From positions 62,001-126,000 of the forward strand of contig NZ_JAAIKR010000004.1 in NCBI RefSeq assembly GCF_018221465.1: 64,000 nucleotides of DNA, given 5' to 3'. Each line of letters begins with the position of its first letter. Within the stretch, counting starts at the first letter, position 1. The notes below the pieces were generated by a model. That model saw only the letters and a list, made by a program, of their open reading frames with translations, did no database searches and was not told the DNA's origin. Of this stretch, positions 8,831-18,083 are shown one piece after another. The stretch is from Shewanella intestini (GTDB taxonomy: Bacteria; Pseudomonadota; Gammaproteobacteria; Enterobacterales; Shewanellaceae). The position numbers were made by a program, and so were the translations under genes.

Positions 8831-9298
8831 ATGGAATTTTCAAACCCGATGGTTATTTGGTTCACCATTGGCGCGATCCTGATGATTGCTGAAATTATTG
8901 TCCCAGGTGGCATTGTAATATTGCTTGGCGCAGCTTGTATTATTGTTGCGGGCGCATTGGGACTTGGAGTCGTTGAAGGGGTTACCCAAAGTATGACGCT
9001 ATGGTTTATCAGCTCGATGGTATTGCTGTTAAGTTTTAGGCATGTGACTCAACGACTAATTGGTGGTGATGCCCATGTGGATAATACCGACGAAGAATTA
9101 GATTTATATAACCAAGTGGCCACAGTCAATGCCGACATTGGTCCAGGTGATAAAACCGGTCGCATTCGCTGTTTAGGCTCTGATTGGGTTGCCTTAGGTG
9201 ACGGCTCAATCATAAAAACGGGTACACAAGTGCGGATTATTTGTCGAGAAAATATTGGCTTTGTTGTTGAGCCTTTGCCCACATCTATTGCACAGTAA
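8831..9298 (+). CDS. NfeD-family membrane protein
   Basis: Partner protein of SPFH/stomatin proteins in the inner membrane. The 155 residues have an N-terminal hydrophobic stretch of three or four helices (about 8-75) and a soluble OB-fold-like C-terminal domain (GRIRCLGSDWVALGDGS) typical of NfeD. A perfect AAGGAGG precedes the ATG at 8831; a TTG 30 bases earlier is in frame but poorly placed. It is followed 50 bases later by two stomatin genes, the classic NfeD-SPFH pairing, so the three are taken as one operon. Confidence 0.9.
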   Translation: MEFSNPMVIWFTIGAILMIAEIIVPGGIVILLGAACIIVAGALGLGVVEGVTQSMTLWFISSMVLLLSFRHVTQRLIGGDAHVDNTDEELDLYNQVATVNADIGPGDKTGRIRCLGSDWVALGDGSIIKTGTQVRIICRENIGFVVEPLPTSIAQ

Positions 9299-9348
9299 CG
9301 CTAAAGTTATCGATGTTATTAGTTGTTTTTACGTTATAAGGAAGTGAT

Positions 9349-10287
9349 ATGTTCTTTTTGACCATTGTGTTTCTATTTGTTGTTTTTATTTTGTTTAAAT
9401 TGATGTTGATTGTCCCTATGCGTGAGGTGCATGTTATTGAGCGTTTGGGTAAATTTAAAAAAGTATTACAACCGGGATTTCATTTTTTAGTGCCATTTGT
9501 TGATCGTGTTGCTTATCGTCATGATACCCGTGAAGAAGTATTAGATGTACCACCGCAAAGTTGTATCTCAAAAGATAACACCCAGCTTGAAGTCGACGGC
9601 CTTGTTTACCTTAAAGTCATGGACGGAAAGCTTGCCAGTTATGGAATTGAAAACTATCGCCGCGCGGCAGTGAATTTAGCGCAAACGACCATGCGTTCAG
9701 AAATCGGTAAATTAACCTTGTCTGAAACCTTTAGTGAACGTGATAGCTTAAATGAATCCATTGTGCGTGAGATTGATAAAGCGTCTGACCCATGGGGCAT
9801 TAAAGTATTACGTTATGAAATTAAAAACATTACTCCGTCGCGTCATGTTATTCATACCCTTGAAAAACAAATGGAAGCTGAGCGTCAAAAGCGTGCTGAA
9901 ATTACCTTGGCCAATGCTGAAAAAGCCGCAATGATTAATTTGTCACAAGGTGAGCGTCAAGAAGCGATTAACTTGTCTGAAGGCCAAAAACAAAAGCGGA
10001 TTAATGAAGCCAAAGGCACCGGTCAAGAAATCTCAATTATTGCTAATGCGAAAGCGCAAGCGATGGAGATGATTTGCCAATCTTTAGCCAATAATGGCGG
10101 CAACGATGCGATGAATATGTTGCTTAAAGAACAGTTTATTGAGCAAGTGGGTAAAATTCTTAACGAGGCTCAAGTGTCAGTGGTTCCGGCTGAAATGGCA
10201 AAATTAGAAGGCTTCTTTGAAGGCATGGAACAAGTTACCAGCACCGTGTCGGGTCAACCAGGCTCAGCTGCAAAAGGAGCACGCTAA
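9349..10287 (+). CDS. SPFH/Band 7 (stomatin-like) protein, first of two
   Basis: Membrane-microdomain scaffold protein of the SPFH superfamily. One N-terminal membrane helix (1-21) precedes the Band 7 domain (REVHVIERLGKFKKVLQPGFHF onward) and a long charged coiled coil at about 175-230 with repeated ..SQGERQEAINLSEGQ.. elements. Length, 312, is typical. Its stop overlaps the start of the next SPFH gene by one base (TAATG), so the two are translationally coupled. Known SPFH proteins form large oligomeric cages with membrane proteases or NfeD; the exact partner here is inferred from the operon. Confidence 0.92.
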   Translation: MFFLTIVFLFVVFILFKLMLIVPMREVHVIERLGKFKKVLQPGFHFLVPFVDRVAYRHDTREEVLDVPPQSCISKDNTQLEVDGLVYLKVMDGKLASYGIENYRRAAVNLAQTTMRSEIGKLTLSETFSERDSLNESIVREIDKASDPWGIKVLRYEIKNITPSRHVIHTLEKQMEAERQKRAEITLANAEKAAMINLSQGERQEAINLSEGQKQKRINEAKGTGQEISIIANAKAQAMEMICQSLANNGGNDAMNMLLKEQFIEQVGKILNEAQVSVVPAEMAKLEGFFEGMEQVTSTVSGQPGSAAKGAR

Positions 10288-11243
10288 TGATTAATTTAAA
10301 TGGCTTAAATACCGACATGATTGTCATGGTTATTTGGGGAGCGATATTTGCTATTTTCGTGCTTAAATTATTTCAATCAATTCGATTAGTGCCGACCAAG
10401 TCAGCTTATATTGTTGAGCGTTTAGGTAAGTACCATTCGACTTTAGATGCGGGTTTCCATGCGTTAATTCCTTTTATTGATAACGTCGCCTATATACACG
10501 ATTTAAAAGAAGAAACCATTGATGTACCACCACAGGAATGTTTCTCTCGAGATGAAGTGAATGTGGAAGTTGATGGGGTGATTTATATGTCGGTAACTGA
10601 CCCAGTTAAAGCCAGTTACGGCATTACTGATTACCGTTATGCCGCGATTCAATTGGCGCAAACTACGACGCGTTCGGTTATCGGTACGTTAGATTTAGAC
10701 CGCACTTTTGAAGAGCGTGATTTAATTTCAGCCAAAGTTGTTGAAGTGTTAGATGACGCCGGCGCAATGTGGGGAATTCGAGTTCATCGTTATGAAATTA
10801 AAAATATCACCCCTCCAGAAACCGTAAAAAATGCCATGGAAATGCAGGTCAACGCTGAGCGTGAACGTCGTGCGTTACTGGCTAAAAGCGAAGGTGATAA
10901 ACAAAGTAAAATTAACCGCTCAGAAGGGGTTATGGCTGAAACCATTAACTTGTCTGAAGGTGAAATGCAGCGCCGTATTAATGAGGCAGAAGGTAAAGCG
11001 GAAGAAATTTTAACGCTAGCCAAAGCAACGTCCGAATCGATCACTAAGTTGGCGGTGGTTATCTCAGCTGAAGGCGGTCAAAGTGCATTACGTATGCAGT
11101 TAGGGGAACAATACATGAAGCAACTTGATGGGTTAAGTAAAGCCGACAGTCGCATTGTATTGCCGGGTAATATGGTTAACTTTGAATATTGGCTAGACAG
11201 CATTGGCTTAAAAGATGACAAGTTAAATAAATTACCAAAATAG
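10287..11243 (+). CDS. SPFH/Band 7 (stomatin-like) protein, second of two
   Basis: A paralogue of the preceding protein with the same plan: membrane helix at about 12-30, Band 7 domain (RLVPTKSAYIVERLGKYHSTLDAGFH), and a coiled coil with the same INLSEGEMQRRINEAEGKAEE pattern. The ribosome site AAAAGGAGC lies inside the end of the upstream gene. The pair could form hetero-oligomers, as prohibitin-like or HflK/HflC pairs do; this is inference. A strong terminator follows the stop. Confidence 0.92.
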   Translation: MINLNGLNTDMIVMVIWGAIFAIFVLKLFQSIRLVPTKSAYIVERLGKYHSTLDAGFHALIPFIDNVAYIHDLKEETIDVPPQECFSRDEVNVEVDGVIYMSVTDPVKASYGITDYRYAAIQLAQTTTRSVIGTLDLDRTFEERDLISAKVVEVLDDAGAMWGIRVHRYEIKNITPPETVKNAMEMQVNAERERRALLAKSEGDKQSKINRSEGVMAETINLSEGEMQRRINEAEGKAEEILTLAKATSESITKLAVVISAEGGQSALRMQLGEQYMKQLDGLSKADSRIVLPGNMVNFEYWLDSIGLKDDKLNKLPK

Positions 11244-11287
11244 CTGATAGAGCGCGTGTGAGCTTATTGACTGATGAGTATGAGTGT

Positions 11288-11320
11288 AAAAAAATGACCG
11301 TTTTTACGGTCATTTTTTTT
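11288..11320 (+). terminator. Terminator of the NfeD-SPFH operon
   Basis: AAATGACCG, loop TTTTTA, CGGTCATTT extended by eight T; preceded by an A run, so it could work in both directions. Confidence 0.93.
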
Positions 11321-11744
11321 GCGCGTGTTAAATGCTGATTTTAAGTGGTTGTTAAGGTGGTTTACAATAACGCCATTGTCAACTTTCGTGTTAGCTAAGC
11401 GCTATATGGGCATCGTTAGCTGGCGCTGTAGTCTGCATTGCTAAGCCTTAACGGGTGATTTTTACACTATTAACACCTTTAGTAACGGACCTTGTCATTT
11501 GGGCGATACATTATTTGTTATGGTTTATTCATTATGGCGTAATTAGTTAATCGTTGGTCATTAAAGGTCATTAAAGGTCATTAAAGGTCATTACTAGCGA
11601 GTTTAATGGTACCTGAGAACGGCTTTATTTTCTGACAAAGAGTCGTTTTTAGTTTGCCTAACAAGCGCAATTGAACAACACTTTATTTAACTTGGCTTAA
11701 ATCGACTTAGGCAGCTAAATGGTGAGTAGAGGGATGACGGATAT
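11321..11744. other. Intergenic region before the glycosyltransferase
   Basis: Over 400 bases with no supportable gene. It holds the decamer repeat at 11556-11593 and presumably the glycosyltransferase promoter. Confidence 0.5.
11556..11593. repeat. Decamer tandem repeat GGTCATTAAA, 3.8 copies
   Basis: Three perfect 10-bp units and an eight-base partial fourth follow one another exactly. No spacers. Confidence 0.95.
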
Positions 11745-13103
11745 ATGCCAGTGCCACGACTGACTTCTCAAGCTAAATCTACTCAGGCAACACAAGATAA
11801 CATTCACCGTAAACCGTTGGTGGTGCATTGTGTGCCAGACAATAACATGGGCGGTATAAATGTGGCCCTAACGCATTTGTGCGCTTCAAGCCTTGCTAAT
11901 GATGTTGATATGCGCATGGTATGTTTACCAATGCAGCTAAACAGTCGTTTAAACCTTAACGCTGACATTATTTGCTTTCATGGTGCGGCTAGTTGGTTAG
12001 CATTGTTGGGGATGGCAAAATTAAAACTGGCTCACCCTAATGCTAAATTCATTCTTCAAGAGCACCATTACAGCCCAGCGTTTGTTCGTGAGCAAATTGT
12101 TCATCCTTGGCGTTTTCTGACACTGTTAAAATGCACTTATGCCTTAGTTGATAACGTGATAGCGATTTCTGCCTCTCAACAAGCATGGATGTTGTCTAAG
12201 CAGCTTTTATCCGTTGAAAAAGTGTTTATGTTAGGCCAAGGGCGTGACCTTAGTCGATTCTTTGAGCGCCCAGTAACGATGGTCAATACCTTTGTTGATG
12301 CTGATATTGATGCTGAAATAGATAAAAAATGCGCATCTACGCCATCGTCTGTGGTTGCTCTCCCTTCTGGCTTAGCTGCTGATGTTAAACCTGAGCGTGC
12401 TCCCATGTTTGAGTCAGGCACTATTGATTTAACCATAGCGTCTGCGAAGCCCGTCAACGAAACAACGCCACCTTGCGAGACTGCCAATAATGGTCAGCAT
12501 AGACAGAATACTGCTAATCATCATCGTCCTATTCAGTTATTGGCTTATGGGCGCTTTCATCGCCAAAAAGGGTTTGATGTATTGCTTAAAGCCATGCAAT
12601 TAGTGCCTGCGTCTTTATGCCAATTAACCTTGGTTGGACAAGGCGAAGAAGCTGCACATTTAGAGCAAATTGCCATAACAATGAAGCATGTGCAGATTTT
12701 ACCTGCGGTAGCGGATATTAAACCTATGTTGATAACAGCAGATGCGGTAGTCGTGCCATCACGATGGGAACCTTTTGGTTTGATAATGCAAGAAGCATTG
12801 GCAATGAATAAACCCGTAATCACATCGGGTGTGGATGGCCTTGGTGATCAGCTTATTAATGCACCGGTTAAATGTCATCAGTTTGCGGTGTTAACGGCAC
12901 AAGACATTGCCGCGACGATTATTGGGTTTTGCCAGAACGAATTAATTGATAATGTGGATAACATGCCCAATCGCGCAGTAAACAGCAACGAACATCACAA
13001 TACCAGCCCACGGGTTGATACGACGCAACAACTATGGGCACAGCAACAATGGCAACAAGTTGTACAACAATGGCAGCAGCTGTTAACCACACTCTTGCGT
13101 TAA
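11745..13103 (+). CDS. GT4-type glycosyltransferase with a long interdomain insert
   Basis: Predicted GT-B fold enzyme moving a sugar from a nucleotide donor to a cell-surface glycan or lipid. The N-terminal domain (about 22-175) starts VVHCVPDNNMGGINVA. The C-terminal donor domain (about 262-400) has YGRFHRQKGFDVL, the VVVPSRWEPFG segment and the EX7E pair Glu342/Glu350. Residues 177-260 between the domains are an acidic, Ser/Thr/Asn-rich low-complexity insert that ordinary GT4 enzymes lack. The last 50 residues are Gln-rich. It stands alone, without other glycan genes, so substrate cannot be inferred. GAGGG precedes the ATG. Confidence 0.82.
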   Translation: MPVPRLTSQAKSTQATQDNIHRKPLVVHCVPDNNMGGINVALTHLCASSLANDVDMRMVCLPMQLNSRLNLNADIICFHGAASWLALLGMAKLKLAHPNAKFILQEHHYSPAFVREQIVHPWRFLTLLKCTYALVDNVIAISASQQAWMLSKQLLSVEKVFMLGQGRDLSRFFERPVTMVNTFVDADIDAEIDKKCASTPSSVVALPSGLAADVKPERAPMFESGTIDLTIASAKPVNETTPPCETANNGQHRQNTANHHRPIQLLAYGRFHRQKGFDVLLKAMQLVPASLCQLTLVGQGEEAAHLEQIAITMKHVQILPAVADIKPMLITADAVVVPSRWEPFGLIMQEALAMNKPVITSGVDGLGDQLINAPVKCHQFAVLTAQDIAATIIGFCQNELIDNVDNMPNRAVNSNEHHNTSPRVDTTQQLWAQQQWQQVVQQWQQLLTTLLR

Positions 13104-13302
13104 GCCTCACTTAAATACTCCCGATTACGCCTTTTGATCAAATGCAATCCTTGCATATTGGCATTTTTTTCTGCATTGCAGATTGCTAATGGTGGCCTTG
13201 AAAAGGTTTAATTCTTATTCATTCCATTGATAAATAAAGCTAAATAATATTGGCCTAGTCTATGCAGTATCTCGATACCTAATCAATAAAGCGAGAGACC
13301 TT

Positions 13303-15501
13303 ATGACTTCTTCAATTTATGATCCGACGCTTAATGCGTTACCGACCCCGCAGCCGCAACATCTATTTAAGAAACGGGCTCTTGCGATTGCATTAAGTGC
13401 AACAGCGTTACTGTTTTGCCAAACAGCTCAAGCTGCTGAACCGTTTGATGCTTGTCCGACTGAAGCATTTATTGTGCAAACACCTGCAGGCAATCCTATT
13501 GCTTATGGGGTGGATTTAAGTACCGGCAGTTATGTGACCTTGTCTGATGAAATGGGCGTGAATTCTGCCATTAATGGGACGGGTTTTAGTTATAACGATA
13601 ACTATTTATATGGTTGGGATTATGAGAATAAACTGCTGAGTCGTATTGATAATCAGTATCAAGCTACGCCCTTAACGATGACAAAGCATAGCCTTGTTGG
13701 AACCACGAATTTTTATGTTGGCGATGTGGCCATTGATGAAAATGTCTGGTTTGGTTACCGTAAAAAGCTCGGTTTGTTTCGCATTAACCTTGATGAAGCC
13801 AATCCGCAAATGGAGCTAGTGACCAACCAAAGTAATTTAATTGATTACACGATTACCGATTTTGCATTTCATCCCAGCGATGGCTTTTTATATGCCGTAA
13901 CCAACGGCACCTCAGGGAAACTAATTAAAATTGATCCGGCAACGGGCGAATATGAAACCATTGGCGAAGTCATTACTGGGACTAAAAGTTTTACCTTTGG
14001 TGCGCAATTTTTTGACCCAGACGGCAACTTATATTTAAGTAATAACAATACCGGGAATGTGTATCGATTAAATGTTGAAGATGCCGCTCCAGTAGCAGAA
14101 TTATTTTCCTATGGTCCGTCATCGACTTCTAATGATGGTGCGCGTTGTGCGTTAGCCCCCGTCCCGGTAGGTAACGCGGTTGATTTTGCTGATGCGCCTG
14201 ATTCGTATGGCACGTTAATTGATTCAAACGGGGCGCGTCACGGTATTGTTGCGGGGTTAAACCTAGGTCAACTTGTTGATAATGAATCTGACGGCTATCC
14301 ATCACCATTGTCTGATGATGACAGTGATGGAAATGACGATGATGATGGTATTAGCATGCCTACCGGATTTGAAATTGGGGAATCAGCTATTTTGTTGGTG
14401 GATACCACCGGTTCTGATGGCTATTTAAATGCTTGGATTGATTGGGGCCAAGATGGTCAATTTGATGAAGAAGATCGCGTCATTCAATCTCAAAAAATGT
14501 CTGATGGCCAAACTACACTGAGTATTGATGTCCCTAATTGGGCAAAAGCTGGCTCAACTTGGTCTCGTTTTCGCTTAAGTAGTACTAAAGATATTCTACC
14601 TACAGGTGGCGTGAGTGACGGTGAAGTGGAAGATTACCCATTAACTGTGACCGAAACGGGTGTCACCATGACCTATTACCCCTCATCTTCTACTTACACG
14701 ACCTTAGCTTATGAAGATTTATTCCCTAACCAGGGGGATTTTGACATGAATGATGTGGTGATGCAGCTGCGCATTGTGCAATTTGTGAAAAATAACCTTG
14801 TTCGTCGGGTTGGTTTTGAAGCGCAATTAGTGGCAATGGGAGCGTGGTATCACAATGGATTTGCAATCCAATTACCTGCTATTGCTAGAAGTAATGTTCA
14901 AGAGTCCGCTATTGAATGGAGTGCTCAGGGGATAACTCAATCAAGCTCGCCACTGGAAGCGGGTCAAACCAACGCCGTGCTTGTATTTAGTGAAGATCTT
15001 TGGGGCCATGTCACTAAAGGCAATAATTGTGAATACTTTAGGACTGAAGATGGTTGTGGGACAAATTATCGAGCAACTTGGCAAATGACGGTTCCGTTTG
15101 TTGATGCGGTCGAAGTAGACCAAATGCCAGCTTTCCCATATGACCCATTTATTTTTGCAACCCCTAATACCGACCATGGCTTAACCGCAAAAAATATTAC
15201 CGATGGTCAAAACCCAGGCCGTAAATTAGAAATCCACCTTAAAAATAAAGCCCCGACTGATTTATTCGATAGCCGCTTCTTAGGTATGCATGACGACAAT
15301 TCTTCCGCACAAGACGGTCAATACTTCCAAGATGCGAATGGTATGAGCTGGGCAATTGAAGTGCCTGATGGTTGGCAGCACCCAGTAGAAACTGAGCGCC
15401 TTGATGATGCTTATGTTGAGTTTATTGATTTTGCCGCCGACCCAACAGGCAACACGAGTCCTGATTGGTATATGACCATCACTGAAGAGCTGGTGTTTTA
15501 A
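13303..15501 (+). CDS. Secreted LruC-domain protein with beta-propeller and GEVED regions
   Basis: 732 residues, exported. The signal peptide core (ALAIALSATALLF) comes only after about 25 residues, an unusually long n-region. Residues 50-290 look like a repeated six- or seven-bladed propeller of YAVDLSTG / DPATGEYE type. An Asp-rich stretch at 338-349 may bind calcium. GEVEDY at 440-445 is the GEVED domain signature. From about 470 (YEDLFPNQGDFDMNDVV) runs the LruC C-terminal domain (DUF4842). Such proteins are surface-exposed or secreted; function is not defined. The lipoprotein gene 72 bases downstream probably shares its transcript. Confidence 0.82.
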   Translation: MTSSIYDPTLNALPTPQPQHLFKKRALAIALSATALLFCQTAQAAEPFDACPTEAFIVQTPAGNPIAYGVDLSTGSYVTLSDEMGVNSAINGTGFSYNDNYLYGWDYENKLLSRIDNQYQATPLTMTKHSLVGTTNFYVGDVAIDENVWFGYRKKLGLFRINLDEANPQMELVTNQSNLIDYTITDFAFHPSDGFLYAVTNGTSGKLIKIDPATGEYETIGEVITGTKSFTFGAQFFDPDGNLYLSNNNTGNVYRLNVEDAAPVAELFSYGPSSTSNDGARCALAPVPVGNAVDFADAPDSYGTLIDSNGARHGIVAGLNLGQLVDNESDGYPSPLSDDDSDGNDDDDGISMPTGFEIGESAILLVDTTGSDGYLNAWIDWGQDGQFDEEDRVIQSQKMSDGQTTLSIDVPNWAKAGSTWSRFRLSSTKDILPTGGVSDGEVEDYPLTVTETGVTMTYYPSSSTYTTLAYEDLFPNQGDFDMNDVVMQLRIVQFVKNNLVRRVGFEAQLVAMGAWYHNGFAIQLPAIARSNVQESAIEWSAQGITQSSSPLEAGQTNAVLVFSEDLWGHVTKGNNCEYFRTEDGCGTNYRATWQMTVPFVDAVEVDQMPAFPYDPFIFATPNTDHGLTAKNITDGQNPGRKLEIHLKNKAPTDLFDSRFLGMHDDNSSAQDGQYFQDANGMSWAIEVPDGWQHPVETERLDDAYVEFIDFAADPTGNTSPDWYMTITEELVF

Positions 15502-15573
15502 AAGGCGCTATTTATCGAAGCGATTAACACACTCATTTATGGCAATAGCCAACTTAGATGAAAGGGATAAATT

Positions 15574-16194
15574 ATGAATCAATTAATGGATAAATCACTG
15601 AATGTGATGGCACAAGCACCTAATAACGAAACCGATGAACATAAACAATCATGGTTTGACTATTTACAAAAAAAAGGTGGCCACAAACCCATGGTAAAAA
15701 ACATATTATTGGCGATGTCAGTAACCTTTATTACCGCTTGTGGTGGCGGTGGTGACTCTTCAGCTCCTACAGAGGTTGCCGTTACACCGACAACCCCTGC
15801 TACCGGTACTACGCCACCGGCGACAGAAACTGACCCTGAACCGGAGGAAGAAACCACGCCCAGCCCAACCTCTATTGACGACTTAGTCGTTGCCCCAGAG
15901 TTTGAGATGCAGGCGGTGTTCGACTTGGCTGTTAATGTTGAATTGTCGTCTACTGAGCGCGGTTATTTCTCACTTTGTGATGACTTTACTCAAGGCGCGC
16001 AAATTGAAGTTAATTATGATTCTTGTTTATTACGTGGGCCGTTAACCGAGGGTAAGCTAGATGAAGTATTAACCGTGGCTAATCATCAGCATAGCTTAAT
16101 GGCAGTGATTTGGTTTTATGATGGTAGCGCGCCGCAATACACGCAGTGGCAATATGACCCAAGTGCAGATGAGCAGCAGTTAACGCTTAATTGA
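15574..16194 (+). CDS. Lipoprotein with a Pro/Thr-rich linker
   Basis: 206 residues. A lipobox TACGGGGDSS follows the hydrophobic core starting MVKNILLAMSV, then a Thr/Pro/Glu linker (about 70-108) and a small C-terminal domain with two Cys. AAAGGGA six bases before ATG 15574 strongly supports the long form, which puts 39 hydrophilic residues ahead of the signal peptide. An internal ATG at 15691 with AGGTGG before it would give a conventional lipoprotein of 167 residues. The gene follows the LruC gene by 72 bases and ends at a terminator, so the two form a likely operon. Not otherwise recognised. Confidence 0.75.
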   Translation: MNQLMDKSLNVMAQAPNNETDEHKQSWFDYLQKKGGHKPMVKNILLAMSVTFITACGGGGDSSAPTEVAVTPTTPATGTTPPATETDPEPEEETTPSPTSIDDLVVAPEFEMQAVFDLAVNVELSSTERGYFSLCDDFTQGAQIEVNYDSCLLRGPLTEGKLDEVLTVANHQHSLMAVIWFYDGSAPQYTQWQYDPSADEQQLTLN

Positions 16195-16240
16195 TTCACG
16201 TTGTTAAATAGGCATCATCAATACTTAATGAAGCCAATAA

Positions 16241-16271
16241 AAAAGGGATGTCACTGAGTGATATCCCTTTT
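16241..16271. terminator. Bidirectional terminator between the lipoprotein gene and metJ
   Basis: AAAAGGGAT, then TCACT paired with AGTGA, then ATCCCTTTT; one G/T mismatch in an otherwise full stem. A run on one side and T run on the other suit both convergent genes. Confidence 0.85.
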
Positions 16272-16336
16272 GTTTTAGCCAATAAAAAACTTCAACCTCA
16301 TCGGTGGTAGCTTGTTTATTGCAGCGTTTTGGAAAG

Positions 16337-16651
16337 CTATTCCATGTCTTCCCATTCAATACCCATTTCATCCATTAGTTTTTTGGCTTCTAACGGAATG
16401 CTATCTGGGCGATCTTTTGTAAGGTCGCCATCATTAGGCAAAGGCTGACCAGTATAAGCGTGTAAAAAAGCCTCACACAAAAGTTCACTATTAGTTGCAT
16501 GTCGTAAGTTGTTCACTTGACGACGAGTGCGTTCATCAGTGAGCACTTTTAACACTTTTAAGGGGATAGACACGGTTATTTTTTTTACTTGTTCGTTCTT
16601 TTTACCATGTTCGGCATATGGGCTAATATATTCGCCATTCCACTCAGTCAT
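16337..16651 (-). CDS. metJ: Methionine regulon repressor MetJ
   Basis: Ribbon-helix-helix repressor that binds 8-bp Met boxes when loaded with S-adenosylmethionine. The 104 residues (105 in E. coli) contain the DNA-contacting strand [15 protein letters not shown], the helix pair [25 protein letters not shown], and the conserved tail ending ..[15 protein letters not shown] precedes the ATG. It is divergent from metB, and the 205-base gap holds clear Met-box arrays, so MetJ very likely represses both metBL and itself. Confidence 0.97.
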   Translation of the reverse strand: MTEWNGEYISPYAEHGKKNEQVKKITVSIPLKVLKVLTDERTRRQVNNLRHATNSELLCEAFLHAYTGQPLPNDGDLTKDRPDSIPLEAKKLMDEMGIEWEDME

Positions 16652-16743
16652 TAACTCACCTTTCCACTATAAATTCGGAGCAGATTTTAACCCCTATTAA
16701 GCTGTAGTCAAATTATTGCAGTGAATTTGTGCTTAATGCAAAT

Positions 16744-16827
16744 AGATTTCTTTATGTTTAGATGTCTAAACGTCTATTTTGGTTGACGCTGTGACCTATA
16801 TTCGTTATTTTAGCCGTCTAGACATCT
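16744..16827 (+). promoter_or_regulatory. MetJ operator arrays between metJ and metB
   Basis: Four abutting 8-mers at 16744-16775 read AGATTTCT, TTATGTTT, AGATGTCT, AAACGTCT, and two at 16812-16827 read AGCCGTCT, AGACATCT. The Met-box consensus is AGACGTCT, bound cooperatively in tandem. The arrays lie 30-110 bases before metB. Confidence 0.9.
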
Positions 16828-16856
16828 CTTGTGTGTTGTTAATTTAGGAGTTCACC

Positions 16857-18017
16857 ATGACCAAACCGCATATTGCGACCTTAGCCGTCCGTCACGGTAT
16901 CGAAAGTGACACACAATATGGTGCGGTTGTTCCGCCAATATATTTGTCGACTAATTACAGCTTTGATGGCCATAAAACTCCACGTGAATTTGACTATAGC
17001 CGCTCAGGTAATCCAACCCGAAATGTATTGGGAGAGGCGCTGGCTAAACTAGAAAATGGCGCAACAGGGGTTGTAACTTGCACGGGTATGGCCGCAATTA
17101 CTCTCGTCACCAGTTTACTAACGCCTGATGACTTATTAATTGTGCCACATGACTGCTATGGCGGCAGTTACCGGTTATTTACCAACCTGGCCAATAAAGG
17201 CGCGTTTAAGTTATTGGTGGTAGATCAAACTGACAACGGCGCATTAGCCAACGCCATGGCTCAAAGCCCCAAAATGGTGTGGCTAGAGACACCATCAAAC
17301 CCATTGCTTCGAGTGGTTGATATCAATGAAATTGCTCATGCGGCGCATGAGGTTGAAGCATTAGTGGTGGTTGATAACACCTTTTTGTCACCTATTTTAC
17401 AGCAGCCACTTAACTTAGGTGCAGACATTGTTATTCATTCAACAACTAAATATATTAACGGCCACAGCGACGTAGTAGGCGGCGTTGTTGTTGCTAAAGA
17501 TGCTGAAATTGGTGAGTCACTTCATTGGTGGTCAAATACTTTAGGGTTAACGGGATCCGCCATGGACAGTTACCTCACATTACGTGGATTACGCACGTTG
17601 GCGGTGCGTATTCGTGAACATCAAGCCAATGCACAAAAAATTGTTAGCTTATTAACGCAAAGCGATTGTGTGACTCAAGTATATTATCCGGGTTTAGCCA
17701 CTCACCCTGGTCACGAAATTGCAGTTAAACAGCAACAAGGCTTTGGCGCTATGTTAAGTTTTGAGCTAGAAGGCGGTGAAGATGCTGTCGTGGCGTTTTT
17801 AAGGGCGTTATCGTTATTTAGTGTGGCAGAAAGTTTAGGCGGAGTAGAAAGTTTGGTTGCTGTTCCTGCTACTATGACCCACAGAGCAATAGCACCTGAA
17901 GCTCGCCTTGAAGCAGGTGTAAAAGACACATTATTAAGACTATCAGTTGGTATTGAAGACAGTGACGATTTAATTGCTGATATTCAAGCTGGATTAGCTG
18001 CTGTTGCAGCGCTGTAA
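16857..18017 (+). CDS. metB: Cystathionine gamma-synthase
   Basis: PLP enzyme of transsulfuration: an O-acylhomoserine plus cysteine gives cystathionine. The 386 residues equal the E. coli length. The PLP lysine is Lys198 in HSTTKYINGHSDVVGG; other blocks are SRSGNPTRNVLGEALAKLE, YGGSYRLF, ETPSNPLLRVVDI and the C-terminal SLGGVESL. AGGAG sits seven bases before the ATG. It is followed 66 bases later by metL, as in the enterobacterial metBL operon, with Met boxes in front. Confidence 0.97.
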   Translation: MTKPHIATLAVRHGIESDTQYGAVVPPIYLSTNYSFDGHKTPREFDYSRSGNPTRNVLGEALAKLENGATGVVTCTGMAAITLVTSLLTPDDLLIVPHDCYGGSYRLFTNLANKGAFKLLVVDQTDNGALANAMAQSPKMVWLETPSNPLLRVVDINEIAHAAHEVEALVVVDNTFLSPILQQPLNLGADIVIHSTTKYINGHSDVVGGVVVAKDAEIGESLHWWSNTLGLTGSAMDSYLTLRGLRTLAVRIREHQANAQKIVSLLTQSDCVTQVYYPGLATHPGHEIAVKQQQGFGAMLSFELEGGEDAVVAFLRALSLFSVAESLGGVESLVAVPATMTHRAIAPEARLEAGVKDTLLRLSVGIEDSDDLIADIQAGLAAVAAL

Positions 18018-18083
18018 CCGCAAAATTAGTTATTAAACATATTGATAAATTTGCATATCAGTAGGTGAGTTGAGGAGTGAAAG

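Noticed and set aside
13142-13167. Candidate terminator ATGCAA-TCC-TTGCAT after the glycosyltransferase
   Set aside because: The stem is only 6 bp, and five bases separate it from the T run; too weak to list as a feature.
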